DNA of 64,000 nucleotides from positions 2,790,001-2,854,000 of the forward strand of contig NZ_CP074102.1 of assembly GCF_018310535.1 (NCBI RefSeq). The letters run 5' to 3'. The position numbers and the translations under genes were made by a program. Below are positions 1 through 8,177 of the stretch, one piece after another. Source of the DNA: Streptomyces mirabilis. GTDB taxonomy: Bacteria > Actinomycetota > Actinomycetes > Streptomycetales > Streptomycetaceae. The notes under the pieces were generated by a model that was not told where the DNA came from, did no database searches, and saw nothing but the letters and a program-made list of their open reading frames with translations. Numbering within the stretch: position 1 is the stretch's first letter; each line of letters opens with the position of its first letter.

Positions 1-1
1 T

Positions 2-283
2 CCGGCCGCGATCGGGCGGTGTGTCGTCGACGGGCGGTGGGCCGGTTTCGCGGCCGTCGAGGTCGACCCCGCCCAGCGCCGCCGGGGCCTCGCCACCGCC
101 GTCATGGCCGCGCTCGCCCGTCGTGCCCTGGACGAGGGCGCCTCGGCGGCCTGGCTCCAGGTGGAGGCGGACAACTCCGGGGCGCGGGCGCTGTACGCCG
201 GGATGGGCTTCGCGGCGCATCACACGTACCACCACTACCGTGCGCCTCAGGTGTCCGCCGACGACCGCCGTCGACCGGCGTGA
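2..283 (+). CDS. GNAT N-acetyltransferase, C-terminal part
   Basis: The frame is open from the window edge and ends at TGA 281-283, so only the last 93 codons are visible. The acetyl-CoA binding motif A is present as QRRRGLATA, followed by a helix and the typical end LQVEADNSGARALYAGMGF, which is the RimI/GNAT C-terminal signature. Such enzymes transfer acetyl from acetyl-CoA to an amine, often a protein N-terminus or a small molecule. The acceptor cannot be read from this fragment. The next gene starts 17 bp downstream on the same strand, so the two may be co-transcribed. The N-terminus and promoter lie outside the window. Confidence 0.85.
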   Translation, partial: PAAIGRCVVDGRWAGFAAVEVDPAQRRRGLATAVMAALARRALDEGASAAWLQVEADNSGARALYAGMGFAAHHTYHHYRAPQVSADDRRRPA

Positions 284-300
284 AGGGGTACGAGACCGCC

Positions 301-1152
301 ATGCCTTCCCCCCATCCCCCGGAGCCGGAGCGGGCCGCCGAGGTGCGGCGCAGGTTCGCCGAGGAGGCGCGGTCCGAGCGGCCCGACCTGGCGGCGCTGT
401 GTCTGCTGATCGGGGCGGCGGCGGACGGCACGCTGGACGAGGCGGGGACCGACGCGGCGCAGATCGAACTCGACCGGCTCGCCGGACAGCTGCCGTTCCG
501 GCCCGGTGGGGCGCTGCCCTGGGCGACCGCGCTCGCCGAGCTGCTCGGCGGGCGCTGCGGGTTCCGGGGCTCGCCCGGAGACTATCAACGGCTGGAGTCG
601 TCGCTGCTGCACGCGGTGCTGCGGCGGCGGCGCGGGCTGCCCATCCTGCTCTCCGTGGTGTGGATGGAGGTGGCCAGGCGGGCCGGCGCGCCGGTGTACG
701 GGGTCGCCCTGCCCGGGCATTTCGTGGTGGGCTTCGGGCCTGCCGAGCAGCAGGTGCTCGCGGACCCCTTCGACGGGGGGCGGGTGCTGAGCGGCTCCGA
801 TGCCGAGCTGCTCGTGCAGGGCGCCACCGGCGCGCCTCTCGATCCCTCGATGCTCGTCCCCGCCCCTCCGCTCGACGTGGTCGTGCGGATCCTGAACAAC
901 GTCCGGGCGTGGGCGGCGGCGCGGCCGGAGCGGTCGGATGTCGGCCTGTGGGCCGTGGAGTTGTCGCTGCTGTTGCCTTCGCATCCCGCGCGGTTGCGGT
1001 ACGAGCGGGCGCAGTTGCTTGTGCAGCGTGGGGATTTTCTGGGTGGAGCTGCGGAGTTGGATGCCTACGCCGATGTGGTCGCCGCGGTGGATCCGCCTTC
1101 GGCGGAGAAGGTTCGGGGGCAGGCTCGGGCGGCTCGGGCGATGTTGAACTGA
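301..1152 (+). CDS. SirB1/transglutaminase-like family protein
   Basis: A 283-residue cytoplasmic protein starting at ATG 301, with AAGGGG about ten bases upstream. The centre has the hallmarks of the SirB1/transglutaminase-like fold: RRRGLPILLSVVWMEVARR, then PGHFVVGF and LADPFDGG, where the conserved His and Asp of the papain-like triad sit. The nucleophilic Cys of true transglutaminases is not obvious at the usual helix (LSVVW), as in other SirB1-type proteins, so catalysis is uncertain. The C-terminal third is helical and TPR-like. No substrate is known. It follows the acetyltransferase end closely and its 3' side holds a dispersed repeat. Confidence 0.75.
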   Translation: MPSPHPPEPERAAEVRRRFAEEARSERPDLAALCLLIGAAADGTLDEAGTDAAQIELDRLAGQLPFRPGGALPWATALAELLGGRCGFRGSPGDYQRLESSLLHAVLRRRRGLPILLSVVWMEVARRAGAPVYGVALPGHFVVGFGPAEQQVLADPFDGGRVLSGSDAELLVQGATGAPLDPSMLVPAPPLDVVVRILNNVRAWAAARPERSDVGLWAVELSLLLPSHPARLRYERAQLLVQRGDFLGGAAELDAYADVVAAVDPPSAEKVRGQARAARAMLN

Positions 1153-1183
1153 GTTCGCCTTTGCGCCGTGGGGCTTGGGAGAC

Positions 1184-1250
1184 ACAGGGCGACTGCGGGT
1201 CCGATTCGGCTGGTCGCGCAGTTCCCCGCGCCCCTTTCAGGGGCGCCTGC
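1184..1250. repeat. Dispersed Streptomyces intergenic repeat with hairpin
   Basis: The segment GGCTGGTCGCGCAGTTCCCC plus the hairpin GCGCCCC-tttca-GGGGCGC (1228-1246) resembles a short element I recall seeing in very many Streptomyces intergenic regions. Here it lies between two convergent genes and probably acts as a bidirectional terminator. A degenerate copy is suspected at 37861-37935. The copy number in this genome cannot be judged from the window. Confidence 0.55.
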
Positions 1251-1261
1251 CTCGACGGTGA

Positions 1262-1876
1262 TTACAACCAGCCCTTCTCTCGTGCTATCCGGACTGCCTC
1301 CGCCCTGTTGCGTGCCGTCAGCTTCTGGATCGCTGTCGAGAGGTAGTTGCGGACCGTGCCCTGGGAGAGGTGGAGGGCGGTGGCCAGTTCGGCGTTGGTG
1401 GAGCCGTCGGCCGCCGCGCGGAGGATCTCGCGCTCGCGGTCGGTCAGGGGGTTGGCACCCTCGGCGAGGGCGGCGGCCGCGAGGGTGGGGTCGATGACCC
1501 GTTCGCCGGCGAGCACCTTGCGGACCGCCGCGGCGAGTTGGGCGGCCGGGGCGTCCTTGACCAGGAAGGCGTCGGCGCCGGACTCCATGGCGCTGCGCAG
1601 ATAGCCGGGGCGGCCGAAGGTCGTGAGGATGAGCAGTTTGATGCCGGGGAGTTCCTTGTGGACCTCGGCCGCCGCCTCGATGCCCGTCTTGCCAGGCATC
1701 TCGATGTCGAGGAGCGCCACGTCCACGTCGTGGGCGCGGGCCGCGGCCAGCACCTCGTCGCCGCGCGCCACCTGGGCGACCACCTCGATGTCGGGCTCGA
1801 GGCCCAGCAACGCGGCCAGCGCCTCGCGGACCATCGACTGGTCCTCGGCGAGCAGGACCTTGATCGTGCGGCTCAT
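1262..1876 (-). CDS. LuxR/NarL-family response regulator (DesR-like)
   Basis: A 204-residue two-component regulator. The receiver domain (about residues 5-120) has the acidic pair in LLAEDQ and the phospho-acceptor Asp in VALLDIEMPGKTG, with the switch Thr in ILTTFG and Lys in FLVKDAP. The C-terminal LuxR-type helix-turn-helix runs from LTDREREILRAAADG to NYLSTAIQKLTARNR. The start ATG at 1876 overlaps the kinase stop by 4 bp (ATGA), so the pair is translationally coupled. It is the last gene of a four-gene operon with an ABC-2 exporter, which it most likely controls; the palindrome at 4769-4782 is a candidate site. Confidence 0.93.
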   Translation of the reverse strand: MSRTIKVLLAEDQSMVREALAALLGLEPDIEVVAQVARGDEVLAAARAHDVDVALLDIEMPGKTGIEAAAEVHKELPGIKLLILTTFGRPGYLRSAMESGADAFLVKDAPAAQLAAAVRKVLAGERVIDPTLAAAALAEGANPLTDREREILRAAADGSTNAELATALHLSQGTVRNYLSTAIQKLTARNRAEAVRIAREKGWL

Positions 1877-3048
1877 GCACCGGATCCTACGGGGTGATCG
1901 GCGGCCTCGAAGGGGGCCTGTGCCGGTACCCGTGCGACCAGCCGGAAGCCGCGGCGCACCCGGCCCGTCTCCAGGGCTCCGCCCGCCTTCTCCAGCCGCT
2001 CGGTCAGCCCCGTCAGACCGTTGCCCGGCCCGTGGCCCGAGCCGCCCGAACCGTCGTCCTCCACGCTCAGTTCGAGCACCGGGCCGTCCAGTGTCTGGCG
2101 GCGGACGAGCTCCACGGTGCAGCGCCGGGCCCCGCTGTGCCGTACGACATTGGTGATCGCTTCCCGCAGCGCCCAGGCGAGCGCGGACTCGCTCTCCTCG
2201 GCGACATCGGTGAGGTCCGGCTCGGCGGGCAGGTCCGCGGTGACGCCCGCCGCCGTCAACGCGACCTGTGCGCCCGCGAGTTCGCCGGACAGCCGGGGCC
2301 GCCGGTAGCCGGTGACCGCCTCGCGCACGTCGACGAGGGCCTGCCGGCTGACCTGTTCGATGTCGGCGACCTGCTGGGCCGCCTTCTCGGGGTGGTCGGG
2401 GAGCATCCGGCCGGCCAGCTCGCTCTTGAGGGTGATCAGGGAGAGCGAGTGGCCCAGCAGGTCGTGCAGATCGCGGGCCAGGCGCAGGCGCTCCTCGTTC
2501 GCGGCCAGTTGGGCGACCGTCGCGCGGGCCTCGCGCAGCGCGATCGTGGTGCGGATCAGTTCGCGGACGCCGGTCATGGCGAACCCGCCGAGGAACGCCG
2601 GGATGAGCAGCCCCGCCAGATACGCCTTGCCGCCCGGGACGGCCAGGGCGATCGCCGTCAGCACGGCGGAGACGGCCGGGATGGCCCAGCGCGCCAGCCG
2701 CAGCGGGAGTACCGCGCCGGACGCGATCGAGACGTACACGAACAGGACGAGCCACTCCCGCCCCAGGGTGAAGGAGAGCAGGGCGGCCTCGGCCGCGAGG
2801 ACCACGAGCGAGACGAACACGAAGGGGGTCGTCTCGCCGCGGCCGGTACGGAAGACCAGCGCCCCGTACCACCCGACGAAGGCCACCAGGCCGAACCAGC
2901 CGAGCACGACGACACCGGTGCTGTGCCCGCCGTGCACCAGGTCGCTGACGGGGGCGCTCAGATAGACGAGCCAGATGCCGGTCCAGATGGCCTTGACCAT
3001 CTTCTGCCTGCGATTCTGCGGGGGTTGCCCGATGCCGACGCTGCTCAC
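1873..3048 (-). CDS. Sensor histidine kinase (DesK-like, HisKA_3)
   Basis: A membrane histidine kinase of 391 residues if read from GTG 3048, which overlaps the upstream permease stop as GTGA like the other junctions of this operon. An internal ATG at 3000 would give 375 residues and cannot be excluded. The N-terminal half contains about five to six hydrophobic segments. The dimerisation helix carries RLRLARDLHDLLGHSLS with the phospho-accepting His, and the catalytic domain has the N-box REAITNVVRHSGA and the G-box DDGSGGSGHGPGNGLTGL. There is no separate sensor domain, so it probably senses membrane state or a membrane-active compound. Partner regulator and transporter genes are adjacent. 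Confidence 0.92.
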   Translation of the reverse strand: MSSVGIGQPPQNRRQKMVKAIWTGIWLVYLSAPVSDLVHGGHSTGVVVLGWFGLVAFVGWYGALVFRTGRGETTPFVFVSLVVLAAEAALLSFTLGREWLVLFVYVSIASGAVLPLRLARWAIPAVSAVLTAIALAVPGGKAYLAGLLIPAFLGGFAMTGVRELIRTTIALREARATVAQLAANEERLRLARDLHDLLGHSLSLITLKSELAGRMLPDHPEKAAQQVADIEQVSRQALVDVREAVTGYRRPRLSGELAGAQVALTAAGVTADLPAEPDLTDVAEESESALAWALREAITNVVRHSGARRCTVELVRRQTLDGPVLELSVEDDGSGGSGHGPGNGLTGLTERLEKAGGALETGRVRRGFRLVARVPAQAPFEAADHPVGSGA

Positions 3049-3785
3049 GCCTTCAGCGTGTCCTTCCGGTACAGCCATGCCGCGCCGCCCGCGAAGAGGA
3101 GGAAGGAGACGGCGAGGATGACGAGGTCCTTCGCGTGCGGGGCGTCGCCCAGTTCGATGGATCGCCCGAGGGCAGCGTACGCGTGCGTGGGCAGCCAGGA
3201 CGCGATCTTCTGGAGCCAGTCGGGGAAGGTGGTCGTGGGCATCCACAGGCCGCCGAGCACCGAGAGCCCGAAGTACAGGATCATCGTGATCGGGCGGACC
3301 GCGTCGCCGCTCGCGAGATAGCCGATGGCCACGCCGAGCGCGGCGAAGACGAGGCTGCCGGCCCAGATCGCGCCGGTGAGCGCGAGCCACTGCCAGGCGT
3401 CCAGCCGTACGTGCTTCACGGCGGCGGCGACCGCGAAGACGACCACGATCGACGGCAGGCTGATCACGGCGGCGCTGGCGGTCTTCGCCAGGACATAGCC
3501 GCGGCCCGGCAGGGTGGTGAGCCTGAGCTGCCGTACCCAGCCGCTCTCGCGCTCCTTCGCGATGCGTTCGCTGTTGCCCATCAGGACCGCGGTCAGGGCG
3601 CCGAAGGAGGCCATGGAGACCATGAAGAAGGTCGGCAGGGTGAGCCCGGTGCCGTCCACTTTGGTGGTGCTGTCGGCGCTGCCCGCGATGAGCAGGAACA
3701 GGGCCGAGGGGTAGACCACCGAGAAGAACAGGAACTTCTTGTTGCGCAGGGCGCGGGTGATCTCGAGCTTGATGAGGCTGTTCAC
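3045..3785 (-). CDS. ABC-2 type exporter permease
   Basis: A 246-residue integral membrane protein starting with GTG 3785, which overlaps the ATPase stop by 4 bp. It has about six predicted membrane spans: near residues 18-38, 55-75, 100-125, 135-160, 170-190 and 220-240. It ends with AAWLYRKDTLKA, an ABC-2 permease-like tail. With the neighbouring ATPase it should form an exporter for a drug, lipid or peptide; the substrate cannot be told. Being sandwiched between its ATPase and a DesK/DesR pair is the usual arrangement for exporters induced by cell-envelope stress. Confidence 0.9.
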   Translation of the reverse strand: MNSLIKLEITRALRNKKFLFFSVVYPSALFLLIAGSADSTTKVDGTGLTLPTFFMVSMASFGALTAVLMGNSERIAKERESGWVRQLRLTTLPGRGYVLAKTASAAVISLPSIVVVFAVAAAVKHVRLDAWQWLALTGAIWAGSLVFAALGVAIGYLASGDAVRPITMILYFGLSVLGGLWMPTTTFPDWLQKIASWLPTHAYAALGRSIELGDAPHAKDLVILAVSFLLFAGGAAWLYRKDTLKA

Positions 3786-4708
3786 TGCGACTTCGCCTCC
3801 TCGGCGGCCGTGATGGCGACGAAGGCCTGCTCGAGTCCGAGCCCGGCGACTTCGAGATTGCGGGGGTAGAGGCCGAGCCCGTACAGCGCGTGTACGGTCG
3901 CGTCGGCGTCGGAGGACTGGATGCGGACGGTGTGCCCGGAGACGTCGATCGAGGTCAGGAAGGGCAGGGCGCGCAACGGGGCCCCGTCGATGGGGCCTTC
4001 CAGGTCGAAGGCGATACGGCGGGCGCCGGCCTTCGCCTTGATCTCGGCGGCGGTGCCGTCGGCCAGCAGGCGGCCCCGGTGCAGTACGAGGACGCGGTCC
4101 GCGATGGCGTCGGCCTCCTCCAGGTAGTGCGTGGCGAACAGGACGGTCCTGCCCTGGTCGGCCTGCTCGCGCATGGTGGCCCAGAAGGCCTGGCGGGCGG
4201 AGACGTCCATGCCGGTGGTGGGCTCGTCCAGGACGATGAGGTCGTTGGCGCCGGCGGTGGCGAGCGCGAAGCGGACGCGCTGTTCCTGGCCGCCGGAGAG
4301 CTTGTTGACCTTGCGGTCGGCTATCTGCGAGATGCCCGCGCGGGCCAGCACGTCACTGACCTTGTACGGCTTCGGGTGCAGATCGCAGGCCAGCTTCACC
4401 AGCTCGCCGACCGTGACCTCGTCCATCAGGCCGCCGCTCTGCAGCATGGCGCCCACCCGGCCGCCGACGATCGCCTCGCGGGGGCCGGCGCCGAACACCC
4501 GGACCGCGCCGGTGTCGGGGTGCTTGAGGCCGAGGAGCAGGTCCAGCGTGGTCGACTTGCCCGCGCCGTTGGGACCCAGGAGGGCGACGGTCTCGCCCGG
4601 GCGCAGGTCGAGTGTCAGCCCGTCGACGGCCCGTACGTTCCCGTAGCTCTTGCTCACCTGGTCGAACCCGACCACCGGGGTGGTGGCGGGTGCCGCTGTT
4701 GTCGTCAT
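3782..4708 (-). CDS. ABC exporter ATP-binding protein
   Basis: A 308-residue ATPase with a complete nucleotide-binding domain: Walker A GPNGAGKSTT, Q-loop MLQSGG, signature LSGGQEQRV (one step from LSGGQ-QR), Walker B LIVLDEPTTGMD and H-loop FATHYLEEAD. The extra C-terminal 80 residues are the usual regulatory tail of DrrA-type exporters. I chose ATG 4708; an in-frame ATG at 4717 would add three residues, and neither has a strong ribosome binding site. It is the first gene of the operon ATPase-permease-kinase-regulator, all linked by 4-bp overlaps. Confidence 0.93.
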   Translation of the reverse strand: MTTTAAPATTPVVGFDQVSKSYGNVRAVDGLTLDLRPGETVALLGPNGAGKSTTLDLLLGLKHPDTGAVRVFGAGPREAIVGGRVGAMLQSGGLMDEVTVGELVKLACDLHPKPYKVSDVLARAGISQIADRKVNKLSGGQEQRVRFALATAGANDLIVLDEPTTGMDVSARQAFWATMREQADQGRTVLFATHYLEEADAIADRVLVLHRGRLLADGTAAEIKAKAGARRIAFDLEGPIDGAPLRALPFLTSIDVSGHTVRIQSSDADATVHALYGLGLYPRNLEVAGLGLEQAFVAITAAEEAKSQ

Positions 4709-4768
4709 GGGAACCATCGTGGCCGCGGGGGCCCGGTGCCCGGCAGTGTCGGCGGTCCTGAGTGCCGG

Positions 4769-4782
4769 ATGACAGATGTCAT
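4769..4782. promoter_or_regulatory. Palindromic operator candidate upstream of exporter/TCS operon
   Basis: ATGACA-GA-TGTCAT is a perfect inverted repeat about 60 bp upstream of the ATPase start, in a gap between divergent genes. A two-component regulator of the LuxR class is the last gene of the downstream operon and such regulators bind short dyads, so autoregulation is a reasonable inference. No binding data are available. Confidence 0.45.
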
Positions 4783-4948
4783 GTCCTGCCTGGTGCTGGT
4801 CGGCCCCTTCGGCACGGTGGCGGCCTCGGTGCGCGTGGAGCGCGTATGCACATGCCGGTAATCGGTGGCATGGACGCGCCAAGATGAGTATTTTGATCGC
4901 CGCTCGGCTTGACCCGCCAGGCACAACCACCACAAGGGGGAAACTGCG

Positions 4949-5278
4949 ATGCGCAAACTTCTTGCCGGCGCCGCCACCGCCGTGGTCGCCGTCGCCGGCC
5001 TCACCTTCGCCGCCCCGGCGCAGGCGGCGCCGTCGGACACGGTCTCGGTCCAGGACATCAACTGCCATGCCAAGGAGAGCGTACGGATCCGGCAGTCGAA
5101 GTCGACCGGCTCGACCGCCCTCGGGCTCTTCCCCAAGGGCGCGGGGGCGGACTGCGGCGGGGCCTCGGAGGGCGGCACCTACACCGCCTGCGGCCACACC
5201 GACGGATACTTCTGGATCGCGATCAACTACCAGGGCGTCAAGGGCTACATAGCCCTGTACTGCATCACGCGTCCGTGA
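4949..5278 (+). CDS. Small secreted SH3-like protein
   Basis: A 109-residue exported protein. The signal peptide is clear: MRKLL, a hydrophobic core of about 17 residues, and a signal peptidase I site after APAQA (about residue 26). The mature 80 residues start with the pattern of a bacterial SH3 (SH3b) domain (VRIRQSKSTGSTALGLFPKGA) and contain four cysteines, probably two disulfides. An AAGGGGG ribosome binding site precedes ATG 4949. It likely sits in or near the cell wall, but no catalytic domain is attached and its role is unknown. It is a single-gene unit ending at a strong terminator. Confidence 0.85.
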   Translation: MRKLLAGAATAVVAVAGLTFAAPAQAAPSDTVSVQDINCHAKESVRIRQSKSTGSTALGLFPKGAGADCGGASEGGTYTACGHTDGYFWIAINYQGVKGYIALYCITRP

Positions 5279-5290
5279 CCTCGTGAAGCC

Positions 5291-5325
5291 CGTGGAGGCC
5301 CGTCCTCCCAGGACGGGCCTCCACG
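5291..5325 (+). terminator. Hairpin terminator of the SH3-like gene
   Basis: A perfect 16-bp stem (5291-5306 with 5310-5325) with a CCC loop begins 13 bases after the stop codon. There is no T-run, which is common for Streptomyces terminators. Confidence 0.8.
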
Positions 5326-5341
5326 CGTTCGCCCCGCGACG

Positions 5342-5376
5342 ACGGAGCCCCTGCCCGGTGCGGGCAGGGGCTCCGT
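5342..5376 (-). terminator. Hairpin terminator of the envelope-protein gene
   Basis: A second perfect 16-bp stem (5342-5357 with 5361-5376, loop GTG) lies 20 bases beyond the stop of the convergent minus-strand gene. Together with the hairpin at 5291-5325 it forms a back-to-back pair that insulates the two converging transcripts. Confidence 0.78.
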
Positions 5377-5395
5377 TCATCCGGACGACCAGAGG

Positions 5396-7594
5396 TCAGC
5401 TCGGTTTGATGTCGATGACTCCGATGCGCTGTGCCTTCGTCTTGCCCCGCAGAGCCTTGCCCAGTGCGGTGACGACGTCCTGCGGCGTGACAGCGCGCTT
5501 CCCGCTCGCGGTCTGGATCTGCACGCCGTCGAAGGTGGCGCCGTACGCCGCCTTGAGCGCCTTGAGGTCGTACGTCTCCACGAGCTTGCCGTTGACAGCC
5601 TTGAAGCCGAGGATCTTCGGCAGTGACAAGGAGCCGAACGGGATGCTGTGCACCGCATCGGTCTGAATGGTGACGCGGTCGGACATCGCGGGCTCGGCGA
5701 ACTCCTTCATCTCGCGGTCGACCTCGGCGTTCGAGACGGTCGGCTGACGGGTCGTGGTGGCGACCTTCACCGGGGTGGTGGTGCCGGTCTCGACCTGGGC
5801 GCGGTACGCGTCCTCGACGGCCTGGGTCGAGGCCGCCACGTCGATGCCCTTGCCCGCCTTGCCGTACACGGCGACGGCCTTGCCGGACTCGAACTTGATG
5901 GTGCCGTCGCTCACCGAACCGGAGCCGGCCGCGGTGCGCTCCAGGGCGGCCTGGAGCTTCTCCTCGTCGACGGGCATCGCCGGCTCGACGACGCGCTGCT
6001 GACCGAACAGCGAGCCGATCACGGAGACCGGGTTGTAGTCGCTGCCCGCGGCGGCGCGGACCGTGTCCTGGGCGTTGAACTGGAGCCCGGCCTGGTCCGG
6101 CTTGAGCGAGACCGTGGTGCCGTCCACCGACAGCTGGAGCGCCTTGTTCATACGGGCCCCGAAGGCGTCGTCGAGCTTCTTGACGGCCTCGTCGCGGGTG
6201 CCGCCGCCGATGTCGACGCCGAGCACCGTGGTGCCCTTGGGGACGTCCGAGCGGTTCATCAGCAGCCCCGCGCCGTAGACGGCACCGGCGATGAACACCA
6301 CGCCGACGCCCAGGAGCGTCAGCTTGCTGCGGCCCTTCTTCTTCGCCGGCTTCTTCGAGGAGGCGGCGGGCTTCGGGGCCGGCTCGGGCGCCTTCGGCGG
6401 GGTGTGCGGCAGCGGTCCGTCGGTGTGCGAGCCCGGCCCGAACGGGGAGTTCTGGGCGGCTGGCACAACAGGGATGCCGCTGGTCAGGGTGTGCCCGGAG
6501 ACGTTGTCCACGGGGCCGCCGTAGCCCTGGCCGCCCGGATCGGGCGCGGGCTTCTGCGGGGTGAGGATCGCGGTGTCGTCGCTGAGGCCGCCACCGGGGT
6601 ACCCCGTACCGAGGCCGGCCGCGCCGTGCCCGCCGGGGACGCCACGACCACCGGGGCCACCGGGTCCCGCGGCCAGGCTGCCCGGAGCCACGCCCGGGCC
6701 GACCGGCGGCACCAACGGGCCGTCACCGGTGACCGGACCGCCGGTCGGGCCCGCGGGACCGCCCCGGCCCTTCTCCGAGAAGTTCTCCGCGAAGTACGGG
6801 AGGTCGTCGCGGCGCGGTTCGCCACCCGGCCCTGCGGGGCCACCCGGGCCTCCTGGGCCGCCGGGCCCGCCCGGGCCGTCGCTTCCTATGGCCGGGAACG
6901 AAGCCGTGTTCCCCAGCGCCGCGGAGACGTCGAAGGAACCGGTGCCGCCGCCGTGACCGGGGGCCACGGGTCCGGCGCCGGTGGCACCGGGCAGCCCGGC
7001 ACCGTTCGTACCGCCGCTCCCGGGGCGGGGCGCGTTCGCCCCGCCGGGCCGGGCAGCGCCCGCGCCGCCCAGGGGACCGGCGCCCTGCGGCGCCCCGGGA
7101 CCCGTGGGTCCCGAACCGCCGGGCAGGCCCGCCCCGTTGGTGGACCCGCCGCCCGGGCCGCCGCCCGGCGCACCGGACTTGCGGGGTGCGAACCAGTCGC
7201 TGGTCTTCTCTCTGGCCGGAGCACCGCCCGCGGCGGCGGCTTCGGCCGAGGTCTCGGTGGCCGTGGACGCTGCCACGGGCGCACTCACGGCACGCTGCGC
7301 CTCCGCCGGGGCTCCCGCGGAACCGGCGGACTCGGCGGGCGACTCGGTGTCCCCGACCGGTGTGCGCACGACGACCGGCGGGATGGGCCGCGATCCGGGG
7401 ATGTTGATCCGGATCCGTGTCGTCAGCGTGGTCTCGGTCTTGCGCTCCTCCGGCGGGGTACCGCCGGCCGAACGGCCCGCGTCGGCACCGTTTTCGGAAA
7501 CCGTGGGGGTCCCATAGGGGGGCGTCCCCGACGGGTACGCGGCTCCACCGCGCCCGTTGGGCCCGGAGGACGAACTGTCAGTTTCACGACTCAA
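5396..7594 (-). CDS. Envelope protein: collagen-like G/P-rich region, one TM, PG-binding domain
   Basis: A 732-residue protein. Residues 1-135 are Ser/Thr/Ala/Pro-rich; about 135-395 is a Gly/Pro-rich region including a collagen-like GPGGPGGPGG stretch; a Lys-rich stop (KKPAKKKGRSK) precedes one membrane helix at about 425-445. The remainder has two repeats like the VanW-associated peptidoglycan-binding domain (VLGVDIGGGTRDEAVKKLD...). No VanW or transpeptidase domain follows. The topology would place a disordered N-terminus in the cytoplasm and the domain outside. The start is TTG 7594, with GGGAG at good spacing and no better ATG/GTG nearby. It is a single gene followed by a strong terminator. 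Confidence 0.8.
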   Translation of the reverse strand: MSRETDSSSSGPNGRGGAAYPSGTPPYGTPTVSENGADAGRSAGGTPPEERKTETTLTTRIRINIPGSRPIPPVVVRTPVGDTESPAESAGSAGAPAEAQRAVSAPVAASTATETSAEAAAAGGAPAREKTSDWFAPRKSGAPGGGPGGGSTNGAGLPGGSGPTGPGAPQGAGPLGGAGAARPGGANAPRPGSGGTNGAGLPGATGAGPVAPGHGGGTGSFDVSAALGNTASFPAIGSDGPGGPGGPGGPGGPAGPGGEPRRDDLPYFAENFSEKGRGGPAGPTGGPVTGDGPLVPPVGPGVAPGSLAAGPGGPGGRGVPGGHGAAGLGTGYPGGGLSDDTAILTPQKPAPDPGGQGYGGPVDNVSGHTLTSGIPVVPAAQNSPFGPGSHTDGPLPHTPPKAPEPAPKPAASSKKPAKKKGRSKLTLLGVGVVFIAGAVYGAGLLMNRSDVPKGTTVLGVDIGGGTRDEAVKKLDDAFGARMNKALQLSVDGTTVSLKPDQAGLQFNAQDTVRAAAGSDYNPVSVIGSLFGQQRVVEPAMPVDEEKLQAALERTAAGSGSVSDGTIKFESGKAVAVYGKAGKGIDVAASTQAVEDAYRAQVETGTTTPVKVATTTRQPTVSNAEVDREMKEFAEPAMSDRVTIQTDAVHSIPFGSLSLPKILGFKAVNGKLVETYDLKALKAAYGATFDGVQIQTASGKRAVTPQDVVTALGKALRGKTKAQRIGVIDIKPS

Positions 7595-7754
7595 GGCAGG
7601 TTCTCCCGGTTGGCTCCGCCGCCCGTTTACTCGACCTCATCTCGGGCAGCTCGGCGGCGCGCACCACCATACTGGCCGTATTCGGCGCGCAAACCTCGCC
7701 CGCCCAGGAAATTCGCACGGGACCCGCACGTGTCCGGTACGGCGAAGTGGTACG

Positions 7755-8177
7755 TCACTTCCCAAGTCGGACGACGGAGTCGTGCGGTTGCCGCCCCAGA
7801 CCAAGCGTGGCGCACATCACAGCCACGGCCATCCCGCCGAGCAGGAAGAGGTAGGAACCGAATCCCGCGCCGAAGAAGAAGTCCCCTTCCGGGCGGACGG
7901 AGGTGAGCAGGACGACCGCGATCATCCAGCCCACGGCGGGCGCGACGGCGCCGGCCCGGGAGCCGGTCGCCCGCGATCCGCCCAGGAAGAGCCCGGCCGC
8001 GCCGGCCAGGGCGAGCAGCAACCCGCCCGGGAACCAGGCGGCTTGCACCAGCGTCCCGGCGGCCCCGACCACCGCGCCGAGCAGGAACAGGCCCAGGTGG
8101 GCCACGATCCGCCCGGCCGAAGGCCTTGGCAGCGGCTGGGCGAGCGCGCTCCCCCGCTGTCCCGACATGCTCATCAC
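7755..8177 (-). CDS. Small integral membrane protein (DUF6113-like)
   Basis: About 140 residues with four hydrophobic segments (near residues 27-47, 52-68, 78-95 and 105-125) and no catalytic motif. I recall proteins of this look, annotated DUF6113, next to mshB in Streptomyces; that family name is from memory. GTG 8177 overlaps the mshB stop as GTGA; ATG 8174 is an equally coupled alternative and shortens it by one codon. Co-translation with mshB is clear from the overlap, but a role in mycothiol metabolism is not shown. Confidence 0.7.
   Translation of the reverse strand: MMSMSGQRGSALAQPLPRPSAGRIVAHLGLFLLGAVVGAAGTLVQAAWFPGGLLLALAGAAGLFLGGSRATGSRAGAVAPAVGWMIAVVLLTSVRPEGDFFFGAGFGSYLFLLGGMAVAVMCATLGLGRQPHDSVVRLGK

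Noticed and set aside
5396..7594. VanW-type vancomycin resistance protein
   Set aside because: Only the peptidoglycan-binding-like repeats that often precede VanW are visible; the VanW domain itself is missing.
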